This document shows, piece after piece, positions 16,804 to 24,765 of a stretch of 64,000 bases of DNA. The translations under genes and the position numbers were made by a program. The first letter of the stretch is position 1. Every line of letters begins with the position of its first letter. The stretch is from NCBI RefSeq assembly GCF_039872765.1, contig NZ_JBDPZC010000006.1:62001-126000 (forward strand). The letters run 5' to 3'. Origin of the DNA: Roseateles_B flavus (lineage in GTDB: Bacteria > Pseudomonadota > Gammaproteobacteria > Burkholderiales > Burkholderiaceae_C). The notes under the pieces are model-generated. The model ran no database searches. It saw only the letters and a program-made list of their open reading frames with translations, and had not been told where the DNA came from.

Positions 16804-17724
16804 ATGAACATCAGCTCCGCGCGCCGCCTGCTCGCCTCCCTGGAGGTGCCGACACTCGCCCCCGTCCTGGGCCTGGCCGGCTTCGGCCGTCTCGTCCTGC
16901 TGGCCATGGCGCTGGTGCTGTACTGCTTCCAGGATCAGGCCATCGCCAAGCCCCTGGCGCGCTGGAACTGGATGGACATCGTGGGCGAAGGCGGCATGGT
17001 GCTCATGGCAGGCGTGTGGCTGATGCAGCTGCGCGCCAGCCGGCCGGCAGGCCGCGTCACCGACCTCCTGTGCCTCGGGCTGGCGGCCATGCTGCTGGGC
17101 GAATGGGTGGATGCGCTGGACGAATTCATGCTGCTGCCCAAGTCGGTGCTCTGGGACAACTGGCTGGAGTCCACCCTGGTGCCTCTGGGCATGCTGCTGG
17201 TGACGATGGGCCTGCATCACTGGCGCCAGGAGCATCGTGTCCTGACGGAGCAGCTGCTGCGCCGGGAGCGCATCTTCAGGGACCATCGCAGCATGGAGGG
17301 CGTCACGCAGCTGGGCGATGCCGGCTACATGACAGCGCAGGTCGGGCTGGAGCAGCGCATGCAGCGCCCGGCAGCCCTGCTGATGCTGGGCTTCGAAGAT
17401 TTCCAGACCGTGGTCCGCGAGCAGGGTCTGGCGGAGGCCGACCGCCTGCTTCAGGCCCTCAGCCATCTCCTGCTGCTGAGCCTCCCGCCCGACGCCTTGC
17501 TGTGCCGCTACGCAGCCGACCGCTTCTGCGTGCTGCTGCCCGGCGCGCAAGCGGACGCCGCCCAGCGGCAGGCCCAGCACCTGCAGGCCGCCCTGAACCA
17601 TCTGGGCCACCACACGCGGGCAGGCCTGCGCCTGCAGTTGGCGGCGCGCTGCGCCTGGTCCCTGGTACAGCCGCAAGTGCCGGCCGATGAGCAGTTGCTG
17701 GCCCTGGCCCGGAGGCTGGCATGA
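16804..17724 (+). CDS. Membrane protein with degenerate GGDEF domain
   Basis: 306 residues. Four hydrophobic segments lie at about 20-42, 58-78, 85-104 and 122-140, then a short linker and a domain shaped like GGDEF (residues 165-306). The signature GGDEF is replaced by AADRF at 237-241 within CRYAADRFCVLLPGA, so diguanylate cyclase activity is very unlikely. It may bind nucleotide or act as a signalling scaffold. The gene overlaps the AraC regulator downstream by 4 bp, so a membrane sensor/regulator pair is plausible. The gene is divergent from the TonB receptor. Confidence 0.78.
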   Translation: MNISSARRLLASLEVPTLAPVLGLAGFGRLVLLAMALVLYCFQDQAIAKPLARWNWMDIVGEGGMVLMAGVWLMQLRASRPAGRVTDLLCLGLAAMLLGEWVDALDEFMLLPKSVLWDNWLESTLVPLGMLLVTMGLHHWRQEHRVLTEQLLRRERIFRDHRSMEGVTQLGDAGYMTAQVGLEQRMQRPAALLMLGFEDFQTVVREQGLAEADRLLQALSHLLLLSLPPDALLCRYAADRFCVLLPGAQADAAQRQAQHLQAALNHLGHHTRAGLRLQLAARCAWSLVQPQVPADEQLLALARRLA

Positions 17725-18755
17725 GCCCCACGCTGAGCCCGGCACTGTGCGCGCCGCCCGGGTCGCCGGTCTTCGATCTGGCCAGCCCCTGCCTGCCCTG
17801 GGAGCAGCAGGCGGCCTGCGTGCTGGAACTGGCCCGCACCCGAGCCGTGGCGCCCGAGGACCTGCTGAACCATGCCGGTCTGGTGCGCAGCGCTCTCATC
17901 AGTCCCCGTCAATTGCTGGCCTTGCTGGCCGCCCTGCAGCACCGGCTGCCAGCGGCCGACACGCCCTTCGTGCTGGGCCAGCTGAGCCTGCCCGGCCATG
18001 CGGGGCTGGCCAGCCACGCCCTGCTGCAGGCCGCCACGCTGGGGGAGGCGCTGGAGCTGCTGTGCCGGTACGCCGGCCGTCTCTCGCCCTTGCTGACGCC
18101 GCGCCTGCTGCTTCATGGCGACGAAGCGCTGCTGCTGTGGACTGAGTCCTGCGGCATCCCCGCGGCCCAGCGTGCCTTCGTGGTCGACATGCACATGAGC
18201 GCACTGAAGTCCCTGTGCCAGTGGCAGAGTGGAGCTGCGCTGCCCTGGCGCTTCTGCTTCAACCGGACGCGGCCGCGGGACCTGTCCCAGCATGTCGTCT
18301 TCCTCGGGGCCGAGCTCAGCTTCGGCTGCCAGTTCGATGCCATGCGCCTGCCCGCGGCCCTGCTGTCCCGGCCCTGGCCCCGTGCCGTGAAGCCGAACCT
18401 GGCCCAGCGGGCCCTGGAGCAGAACGCCGATCCCGCCGCCGCGGGGCGCGGACTCCTCGCCGCTCTCTATGACTGGTTGCTGCCCCGGTACCGGGAGGCC
18501 ACGCCCCTGGAGCAGGCGGCCCAGGCTTTCGGCGTCAGCCCGGCGACGCTGAAGCGGCGGCTGGCGCTGCACGGCACCCACTACCAGGCCCAGCTGGACC
18601 AGGCCCGAAGCCATGTGGCGCTCTACCTCCTGCTGCTGCAAGGTCGCAGCAGCGACTCGATCGCCAGCGAGCTGGGCTTTCACGACCGCAGCAGCTTCCG
18701 GCGCTCGTTCAAGCGCTGGACGGGCCTGACGCCGGGCGTCGCGCTGTCGGGATGA
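17721..18755 (+). CDS. AraC-family transcriptional regulator, arabinose-binding-like N-terminal domain
   Basis: 344 residues. Residues 25-210 resemble the N-terminal domain of OruR/ArgR-type AraC proteins (HAGLVRSALISPRQLLALLAAL, GHAGLASHALLQAATLGEALELLCRYA). Residues 245-340 hold two helix-turn-helix units: TPLEQAAQAFGVSPATLKRR and SDSIASELGFHDRSSFRRSF, then FKRWTGLTPG. It is translationally coupled to the degenerate-GGDEF gene. The divergent TonB/phytase operon is an obvious possible target but this is not shown. Confidence 0.9.
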   Translation: MSPTLSPALCAPPGSPVFDLASPCLPWEQQAACVLELARTRAVAPEDLLNHAGLVRSALISPRQLLALLAALQHRLPAADTPFVLGQLSLPGHAGLASHALLQAATLGEALELLCRYAGRLSPLLTPRLLLHGDEALLLWTESCGIPAAQRAFVVDMHMSALKSLCQWQSGAALPWRFCFNRTRPRDLSQHVVFLGAELSFGCQFDAMRLPAALLSRPWPRAVKPNLAQRALEQNADPAAAGRGLLAALYDWLLPRYREATPLEQAAQAFGVSPATLKRRLALHGTHYQAQLDQARSHVALYLLLLQGRSSDSIASELGFHDRSSFRRSFKRWTGLTPGVALSG

Positions 18756-18794
18756 GGGCGGGGCTTGCCAGGGCCGTCTGCCGGCCGGGGCCCC

Positions 18795-19019
18795 TCACAT
18801 CAAGCGGCGAAAGGCCAGGCGCGTGATCAAGGGCTCACCCTGGACCTGCTGCACCTGACGTTCGATGACCTCCACCTTGCCGGACTTCGCCATGGCACAG
18901 ATGTCCTCGGCGACCCCGTCATAGACCCAGGGCAGCTCGAGGGCGGTGCCGCATCGCGGCAGCTCGACCAGCTCGCCGATCCGGGACTCCAGAAACAGTG
19001 CTCGTGAAATGGTGCCCAT
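18795..19019 (-). CDS. Small conserved-looking hypothetical protein
   Basis: Start at 19019 is supported by a perfect GGAGG eight bases upstream; the GTG at 19034 lies too far out. The product has 74 residues (MGTISRALFLESRIGELVEL...), is mildly charged, and has no signal peptide, membrane segment or known motif. A single Cys lies in DICAMAK. It is convergent with the AraC gene and follows the binding-protein gene in the same direction at 196 bp. Probably a real gene because of the strong ribosome binding site; function unknown. Confidence 0.55.
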   Translation of the reverse strand: MGTISRALFLESRIGELVELPRCGTALELPWVYDGVAEDICAMAKSGKVEVIERQVQQVQGEPLITRLAFRRLM

Positions 19020-19151
19020 GACTCGCGCCTCCACACGCTCTTCTGCACGTGGCGTTCATGTTGGAGCCGTCATGGAGCCCTCGCAAGCGCGGTCCGTCAA
19101 AGCGCTGATCCAGGGCAAGGAAAGTGGTGGCGTAGCTTCGCCAAGGCTGAA

Positions 19152-19172
19152 GGCCGCCCACCTTGGGCGGCC
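19152..19172 (-). terminator. Hairpin downstream of the Liv-type binding protein gene
   Basis: GGCCGCCC-ACCTT-GGGCGGCC is a perfect 8-bp stem located 44-64 bases past the stop of the gene at 19216-20358. On the transcribed strand it is followed only by a weak T-containing stretch, so termination may be partial or Rho-assisted. Confidence 0.5.
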
Positions 19173-19175
19173 CCG

Positions 19176-19209
19176 CACGCAGCGGCCTGGCCTCTCACGC
19201 AGCGGCCTG
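19176..19209. repeat. 14-bp direct repeat, 20-bp period
   Basis: CACGCAGCGGCCTG occurs at 19176-19189 and again at 19196-19209, between the binding-protein stop codon and the hairpin. Probably a local duplication without function. Confidence 0.5.
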
Positions 19210-19215
19210 CCCACC

Positions 19216-20358
19216 TCAGCGCACCACGCCCAGTTCCTCGCGCTGGCCGCCCTTGAAGGTGTAGAGGGTCAGGGCACCGTTCCTGATGTCGCCCTTGTCG
19301 TCGAAGGCGACGGTGCCGGTGACGCCCTGCATGCTGAGCTTCTGCAGCACGGGCAGGTAGCGGGCGGGCTCGGCGGAACCGGCCTTGACCATGGCTTCGG
19401 CCAGGGCCTTGGTGGCGTCGTAGGTGTAGGGCGAGTAGATCTGGACCTCGGTGCCGAACTTCTTCTTGAAGTCGGCCTTGAACTTGTCGAAGCCGGGGCG
19501 CAGCGTGCCGTCGATGCCGCCCGCGATGGCGCAGACGACCTGCCCGTCCAGCATCTGGCCCGAGGCCAGCTTGGGCAGCTCCGCGGTGCAGACGCCGTCA
19601 CCGCCGAGGAACTTGGACTGAATGCCCAGCTGCTTCATCTGGCGCAGCATGGGCCCGCCGACGGCATCCATGCCGCCGTAGAACACCACGTCCGGCCTGG
19701 CCGCCTTGATGCCGGTGAGGATGCCGGTGAAGTCGGTGGCCTTGTCATTGGTGAACTCGCGCTTGACGACGGTGGCGCCGGCCGCCTTGGCGGCCTTCTC
19801 GAACTCGCTGGCAACGCCCTGGCCGTAGGCGGTGCGGTCGTCGATGACGGCCACCGTCCGGGCCTTCAGCGTCTGCACCGCATAGCGGCCCAGCGTGCCG
19901 CCCAGCTGGGCGTCGTCCGCCACCATGCGGAAGCTGGTCTTGAAGCCCTGGCGGGTGTACTTGGGATTGGTCACCGAGGGCGCAATCTGCGGGATGCCGG
20001 CTTCGGCATAGATGCGGGCGGCCGGGATGGCGGTGCCGGAGTTCAGGTGGCCGACGACGCCGTTCACCTTGAGATCCACCAGCTTCTGCGCGGCCTGGGT
20101 GCCCTGCTTCGGGTCACCCGCATCGTCCTCAGCCACCAGCTCGAAGCGTGCCGGACGGCCACCGATCTGCAGGCCCTTGGCGTTCAGCTCTTCCACGGCC
20201 ATGCGGACGCCGTTCTCGTTGTCATGCCCGAGGTGGGCGGCCGGGCCGCTCAGCGCAGCCACATGGCCGATCTTGACGAGCAGCGGTTCTGCCGCCTGGG
20301 CAGACAGGGAAACACAGGCCGCGGCGACTGCGCCGAGGCGGATGGCGGGGTGGTTCAT
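19216..20358 (-). CDS. Branched-chain amino acid ABC transporter-type substrate-binding protein (glycine-controlled)
   Basis: 380 residues with a signal peptide ending in AQAAE and the type I periplasmic-binding fold: VKIGHVAALSGPAAHLGHDN, MAVEELNAKGL, DDAGDPKQGTQAAQKLVD, VVGHLNSGTAIPAARIY, AYGQGVASEFEKAAKAAG, and SPYTYDATKALAEAMVKAG. Homologues bind Leu/Ile/Val or other small amino acids in the periplasm and deliver them to LivHMGF; no permease or ATPase gene is adjacent. The leader carries a tandem glycine riboswitch, so the ligand may be glycine or a related small amino acid. That ligand assignment is inference. Confidence 0.93.
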   Translation of the reverse strand: MNHPAIRLGAVAAACVSLSAQAAEPLLVKIGHVAALSGPAAHLGHDNENGVRMAVEELNAKGLQIGGRPARFELVAEDDAGDPKQGTQAAQKLVDLKVNGVVGHLNSGTAIPAARIYAEAGIPQIAPSVTNPKYTRQGFKTSFRMVADDAQLGGTLGRYAVQTLKARTVAVIDDRTAYGQGVASEFEKAAKAAGATVVKREFTNDKATDFTGILTGIKAARPDVVFYGGMDAVGGPMLRQMKQLGIQSKFLGGDGVCTAELPKLASGQMLDGQVVCAIAGGIDGTLRPGFDKFKADFKKKFGTEVQIYSPYTYDATKALAEAMVKAGSAEPARYLPVLQKLSMQGVTGTVAFDDKGDIRNGALTLYTFKGGQREELGVVR

Positions 20359-20420
20359 GGGATCTCTCCTGGGGACGTCAGCGACACGGTGACGCCGCCG
20401 GACCTCGGCGGTCGTCGCCC

Positions 20421-20622
20421 CCTCTGTCGCTGATGCCTGAGAGATTCCTCCCGCCCAGGATGGGGCGGGCTTGCTCCTTCGGCGCGCCGGCAGACGTCAT
20501 GCAACCGGCAACTCTGCAGAGTTCGTCCACGACATCGGTCCCTTTGCCTGAGAGTTTCCGGGGCGGTTGCTCCTTCGGCGCCGCGCGGGGTGGCGCGCGG
20601 ACTCTCCCGATGTCGCTCGGGC
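20421..20622 (-). promoter_or_regulatory. Tandem glycine riboswitch
   Basis: On the minus strand two glycine aptamers follow each other. Aptamer 1 (about 20622-20535) contains CGGGAGAGTC, GCCGAAGGAGCAA and CTCTCAGGCAAAGGGACCGA. Aptamer 2 (about 20530-20421) contains GCGCCGAAGGAGCAAG and CTCTCAGGCATCAGCGACAG. The conserved CCGAAGGAGCAA and CTCTCAGGCA pairs and the short linker are characteristic of cooperative glycine riboswitches. The downstream gene is a Liv-type binding protein rather than gcvT. The ORFs overlapping this RNA are spurious. The remaining bases up to 20826 hold the two divergent promoters. Confidence 0.93.
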
Positions 20623-20826
20623 TTGTGGCCAGCAAGGCCGCCAGCGGATAGCCTGGACCTTGCATTGAAGGCTTTGATTATGCCCACGAATCAGGGTTTA
20701 CCCACAATCAAATCAAGAGCCTTTTTGTCAGGTGTGCCAGTAAGAACCTCTTGATGCAAATGCGCGCCCGCAGGTCCATAGTGACCGGGAGCCGCCCTTG
20801 CCCTTCTGCTGACGGGAGCCTGCGCC

Positions 20827-22230
20827 ATGAGTGAACACCGCCCTCCAACGCCCGGCCTGCGTGTCGAGCACGATTCCATGGGCACCGTGGAAGTGCCCGC
20901 CGACGCCTGGTTCGGCGCCCAGACCCAGCGCGCCGTGCTGAACTTTCCCATCAGCGGGCAGCCTCTGCCGCCCGGCTTCATCCGTGCCCTGCTGCTCATC
21001 AAGGGGGCTGCGGCATCGGCCAATGGCGAGCTCCAGCAGCTCGACGCCGCCGCCGCGCAGGCCATCGCACAGGCCAGCGAGGCGCTGCTGAAGCTGGAGG
21101 ACGCGGCGCTGATGAAGCACTTTCCCGTCGACGTCTTCCAGACCGGCTCCGGGACCAGCAGCCACATGAATGCCAACGAGGTGCTGGCCACCCTGGCGAG
21201 CAGGATCCACGGCGCGCCGGTGCATCCCAATGACCAGGTGAACGCCGGGCAGAGCAGCAATGACGTGGTGCCCAGCGCCCTGCATGTGGCCGCGGCGCTG
21301 GCGGTCTCACAGCGCCTGCTGCCCGCGATGGATCACCTGGTGCAGGTGCTGCATCGCAAGGCGGACACCGTGCATGCCCACGTCAAGACCGGCCGCACTC
21401 ATCTGATGGACGCCCTGCCGGTGCGCCTCAGCCAGGTGCTGGGAGGCTGGGCTGCGCAGGTGCAGGGGGCCCGCGAGCAGGTCCAGGCGGCCCTGCCGTT
21501 GATGCAGCGCCTGGCCCTGGGTGGCACGGCCGTGGGCACGGGCGTCAATGCCCATCCGGCCTTCGCGGGGCGCTGCTGCGAGGTGCTGAGCGAGCGCACC
21601 GGCGTCGCCTTCGCACCGGGGCCCAACCGCTTTGCGCTGATGGGCAGCCAGGACGCCGCCGTGGCGATGTCGGGCGCGCTCAAGCTGGTGGCGGTGGTGC
21701 TGTCCAAGATCGCCAACGACCTGCGCTGGATGAACTCCGGGCCTCTTGCGGGCTTGGCCGAGATTGAGCTGGAGGCGCTGCAGCCGGGCTCGTCCATCAT
21801 GCCGGGCAAGGTCAACCCGGTGATCCCGGAGGCGGCCCTCATGGTGTGCACCCAGGTGATGGGCAACGATGCCGTGATCACGCTGGCCGGCCAGTCCGGC
21901 AACTTCGAGCTCAATGTGATGCAGCCCCTGGTCGCCCGCAACCTGCTGGAGAGCATCACCCTGCTGACCGCCGTGCTGCCACTGCTGGCGGACAGGGCGA
22001 TCGCGAGCTTCCGGGTGAACGAGGACCGGCTGCGCGAGGCGCTGGCGCGCAATCCGGTGCTGGTGACGGCGCTCAATCCGCTGATCGGCTACGAGCGGGC
22101 TGCGGAGATCGCGAAGAAGGCCTGGCGCGAGAAGCGCCCCATTCTCGAGGTGGCCCTCGAGTGCACCGAGATCGATCCGGACACATTGCAGGCGCTGCTG
22201 GACCCGGCCCGCCTGACCGGTGAGCACTGA
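20827..22230 (+). CDS. fumC: Class II fumarate hydratase FumC
   Basis: 467 residues, the usual FumC length. Signatures: EHDSMGTVEVPADAWFGAQT, FQTGSGTSSHMNANEV, NAGQSSNDVVPSA, KTGRTHLMDALPV and the superfamily loop GSSIMPGKVNPVIPEA. It hydrates fumarate to malate in the TCA cycle, as an iron-free homotetramer. The gene is divergent from the glycine-riboswitch gene and 201 bp upstream of the thioesterase that opens the tropone-type cluster. It may be ordinary housekeeping; being iron-independent, it would also tolerate iron chelation. Confidence 0.96.
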   Translation: MSEHRPPTPGLRVEHDSMGTVEVPADAWFGAQTQRAVLNFPISGQPLPPGFIRALLLIKGAAASANGELQQLDAAAAQAIAQASEALLKLEDAALMKHFPVDVFQTGSGTSSHMNANEVLATLASRIHGAPVHPNDQVNAGQSSNDVVPSALHVAAALAVSQRLLPAMDHLVQVLHRKADTVHAHVKTGRTHLMDALPVRLSQVLGGWAAQVQGAREQVQAALPLMQRLALGGTAVGTGVNAHPAFAGRCCEVLSERTGVAFAPGPNRFALMGSQDAAVAMSGALKLVAVVLSKIANDLRWMNSGPLAGLAEIELEALQPGSSIMPGKVNPVIPEAALMVCTQVMGNDAVITLAGQSGNFELNVMQPLVARNLLESITLLTAVLPLLADRAIASFRVNEDRLREALARNPVLVTALNPLIGYERAAEIAKKAWREKRPILEVALECTEIDPDTLQALLDPARLTGEH

Positions 22231-22431
22231 GCGCCCCTGGCCGGCCGCCGCCGGCTGGAGCGCCCACGTATCGCGCCATCGCAGGGCGAACTGTGATTGG
22301 TGACAGTAGTCATCCCCTCTCGAGCCCGCAACACTGCCGCAGGTCCGACGAGCCCCTGCGCTCGGGGCGCCGGCAGCCGAGCGCGCCGTCGCCATCGCGG
22401 TCGGCCATTCCCCACTTCATCAGGAACCCCC

Positions 22432-22845
22432 ATGAGCAAGAACTTTGAAACGCCCATCCAAGTCAAGTACCGGGACACGGATTCAATGGGTCATGTCAGC
22501 AGCCCTGTCTACTACGACTATCTGCAGCACGCCTACCTCGAATTCATGTTCAAGGTGCTCTCGGTGCCCAAGCACGAGAAGCTGCCGCACATCATGGTCA
22601 AGACGGCCTGCGAGTATGTGCAGCCCGCCATGTTCGGCGACAGCCTCATCGTGCGCAGCCGTGTCAGCGGCTTCGGCACCAAGAGCTTCGAGATCGAGCA
22701 CATCATGCACCGTCAGGACGGGCAGGACACCGTGGTCGCCCGCGGCTACTCCAAGCACGTGATGTTCGACTACGAGAGCAACAAGACCACGCCCGTCACC
22801 GAGGACTTCAAGGCCCGCATCCTGGACTTCCAGGGCAGCGTCTGA
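22432..22845 (+). CDS. Hot-dog acyl-CoA thioesterase, TdaD-like
   Basis: Start chosen at 22432 (MSKNFETPIQVKYRDTDSMG); the upstream open frame lacks protein character. 137 residues of the 4-hydroxybenzoyl-CoA thioesterase type: YRDTDSMGHVSSPVYYDYLQHAYLEF split around the catalytic Asp, then a hot-dog strand set. The family hydrolyses acyl-CoA. The next genes are an acyl-CoA dehydrogenase-like flavoprotein and a half prephenate dehydratase, the order TdaD-TdaE-TdaC known from tropone/tropodithietic acid producers. It probably releases or edits a CoA-bound seven-membered-ring intermediate; the role is inferred from context. Confidence 0.85.
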   Translation: MSKNFETPIQVKYRDTDSMGHVSSPVYYDYLQHAYLEFMFKVLSVPKHEKLPHIMVKTACEYVQPAMFGDSLIVRSRVSGFGTKSFEIEHIMHRQDGQDTVVARGYSKHVMFDYESNKTTPVTEDFKARILDFQGSV

Positions 22846-22867
22846 GAGCAGCGGCAGGAGATCCAAC

Positions 22868-24037
22868 ATGATGATGCACTGGTCCGAAACTCAAGCGGGC
22901 TTGCAGCGACGCTTCCAGGCGCTGGGCCAGGAGATCGCCGGCATGGGCCCGCGCCAGGACTTCGACGCCGCGCGCTGGCATCGCCTGCGCGAAGCCGGTC
23001 TCTGGGAGCTCCTGGGGCAGCGCGAGGGCCATGCCTCCGCCTGGTGGGACTTCACCGCGGCGCTGGAGGGCCTGGCGCAGACGGTGCGCTGCCCGGCCCT
23101 GCTGCTGTCGGCCATCGCCCAGGCGGGCATGGTGCGGGGGCTGCAGCGCCATGGCAGCGAGGCCCAGAAGGACCGCTACCTGCCCATGCTGGCCCGCGGC
23201 GAGCTCTGCGCGACGGGCATCGCCGAACCGGGCACGGGCACCGATGTCCGCAGCATCGCCAGCACCCTCACCCCCTGCCCGGGCGGCTATCGGCTGAACG
23301 GGAGCAAGTACAACATCGCGCATGCGCCGATGGCCGCTTTCTCGCTGATCGTCTGTCGGCATGCCGATGCACCGGAGTCAGTGGCCCTGGTCTTCCTCGA
23401 CCAGGAAGCGCCCGGCCTCGTGATCGGCCCGGGCGACCGCAAGCTGGGCAATACGGACCTGCCCACCGGCAGCCTGGCCTTCCATGACGTCTTCGTCCCG
23501 CATGCGCAGGTGTTGGGCGACGCTCGGCGCGGGCTGCGGCAGTTGGTGGACATCATCTCCCTGGGCCGGGCCTACTACGGCCTGGTGGCCGCCCACCTGG
23601 TGAGCCCCTTTCTCGAGGATGCCCTGCAGTACGCCCGCGGCCGCGAGAGCTTCAGAGAGCCCATCGTCGAGCACCAGTACGTCCAGCGCCGGCTGACGGA
23701 CATCCGCATCGGCATGGAGCGCAGCCGCTGGACGGCCCTGGCCGCGGTCAGCAAGCTCATCAACGAGGAGCCGGACGCCCTGCTGGCCTGCTCCGTGGCC
23801 AAGCTGGTGGGCTCCGAGGACCTGATCCGCAGCGCGCTGGATCTGGTCCGCCTCCATGGCAGCCGTGGCTACCAGGAAGGCCCCGTGGCCCTCCTGATGC
23901 GCGATGCCCTGGGCTTTGCCAGCGTCGGAGGTACGGAGGAGATGCATCGCAAGAACATCTTCAACCAGATGTCGCGGCCGGCGCAGGCTGCAGCCAGCAC
24001 TCGAACGCCGGCTTCCGGGCTGGTTTCCACCGCCTGA
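22868..24037 (+). CDS. Acyl-CoA dehydrogenase-like flavoprotein, TdaE-like
   Basis: 389 residues with the ACAD layout: helical N-domain, CATGIAEPGTGTDVRSIAST (flavin-binding loop), a central beta-domain, and a C-terminal helical domain with FREPIVEHQYVQRRLTDIRIG and RLHGSRGYQEGPVALLMRDA. Where ordinary enzymes have the catalytic base in (I/L)YEGT, this protein has SVGGT (residues 352-356), so the Glu position is Gly354. That fits atypical chemistry, as described for TdaE, which converts a tropone precursor CoA ester with oxygen, rather than simple beta-oxidation. Coupled between the thioesterase and TdaC-like genes. Family certain; specific reaction inferred. Confidence 0.88.
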   Translation: MMMHWSETQAGLQRRFQALGQEIAGMGPRQDFDAARWHRLREAGLWELLGQREGHASAWWDFTAALEGLAQTVRCPALLLSAIAQAGMVRGLQRHGSEAQKDRYLPMLARGELCATGIAEPGTGTDVRSIASTLTPCPGGYRLNGSKYNIAHAPMAAFSLIVCRHADAPESVALVFLDQEAPGLVIGPGDRKLGNTDLPTGSLAFHDVFVPHAQVLGDARRGLRQLVDIISLGRAYYGLVAAHLVSPFLEDALQYARGRESFREPIVEHQYVQRRLTDIRIGMERSRWTALAAVSKLINEEPDALLACSVAKLVGSEDLIRSALDLVRLHGSRGYQEGPVALLMRDALGFASVGGTEEMHRKNIFNQMSRPAQAAASTRTPASGLVSTA

Positions 24038-24042
24038 GTGTC

Positions 24043-24687
24043 ATGGACGGTCCCGCCTGGCGCGCACGCCCTCACGCCCTGGCCGGGCAGTGCATCGCCC
24101 ACACCGAGGCCTGGGAAGGCGGGGCGGCCCTGGACCGGCACTTCGGTGCGCCGGCGGATCGCCGAGCCCTTGGCAGCCTGGATGCCGTCCATGCCGCCGT
24201 CGCCCAGGGCGATTGCGATCTGGGGCTGGTGCCCCTGGAGAGCAGCCAGGAGGGCATGGTCAACCGCAGCCATGACCTCCTGTTCGCTGGCGGTGTCAAG
24301 GTCGTGGGTGAACTGCTGCACGAGACCGGCGGCGGGCCGGCGGCGCCTGCCTGCGTCCGTTTCGGGCTCATCGCGCCCCCCGAGCACCCGGCTGACGCCC
24401 TGGACGACCGCCTGATGGTGGCCGTGGTGCTGACGGAGCGGACGGGCAGCCTGGCGGACCTGCTGAGGCCCCTGGCGCGCCGCGACATCGCCATCGGGCA
24501 CTGGTGCGCAAGGCCGGCGCGCCAGGACGGCTGGCACTATCGATTCCATTTCACGCTGTGCGCCCCGGCGGACAGCGAGGACGTCCGCCAGGCCCTGCAG
24601 GACGCTGCCACGCAGTGCAGGGAGCTGCGGCTGCTGGGCCGCTTCAGAGCGGCTCGACTGGGGCAGCCGGGCCGCTCAGCGGCCTAG
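24043..24687 (+). CDS. Half prephenate dehydratase plus ACT domain, TdaC-like
   Basis: 214 residues. Residues 15-95 resemble one lobe of prephenate dehydratase (DLGLVPLESSQEGMVNRSHD corresponds to the DYGVVPVENSxEG segment). The second lobe is missing, and the TRF catalytic motif near its end survives only as CVRF (residues 104-107). Residues 122-205 look like an ACT domain (VAVVLTERTGSLADLLRPLA). Normal bacterial enzymes have about 180 residues before the ACT domain. Dehydration of prephenate is therefore unlikely; TdaC-type proteins in tropodithietic acid clusters are likewise short dehydratase homologues. It follows the TdaE-like gene by 5 bp. Function inferred from context. Confidence 0.75.
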   Translation: MDGPAWRARPHALAGQCIAHTEAWEGGAALDRHFGAPADRRALGSLDAVHAAVAQGDCDLGLVPLESSQEGMVNRSHDLLFAGGVKVVGELLHETGGGPAAPACVRFGLIAPPEHPADALDDRLMVAVVLTERTGSLADLLRPLARRDIAIGHWCARPARQDGWHYRFHFTLCAPADSEDVRQALQDAATQCRELRLLGRFRAARLGQPGRSAA

Positions 24688-24710
24688 GAGCTGCAACCGG
24701 GCCGGTCAGC

Positions 24711-24765
24711 GGCCTTCAAAAGACCTTCAAAAGACCTTCAAACGGCCTTCAAACGGTCCTCAGGC
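24711..24765. repeat. 11-bp tandem repeat, five copies
   Basis: Units read GGCCTTCAAAA, GACCTTCAAAA, GACCTTCAAAC, GGCCTTCAAAC, GGTCCTCAGGC, directly after the TdaC-like stop codon. Just before it, CCGGGCCGCTCAGCGGCCT and CCGGGCCGGTCAGCGGCCT form an imperfect 30-bp direct repeat (24668-24715). The A-tracts are spaced one helical turn apart, so bent DNA or a protein array is possible. Confidence 0.8.

Noticed and set aside
20378..20687. Two minus-strand ORFs of 95-110 codons upstream of the binding-protein gene
   Set aside because: They coincide with the tandem glycine riboswitch, which explains the sequence conservation.
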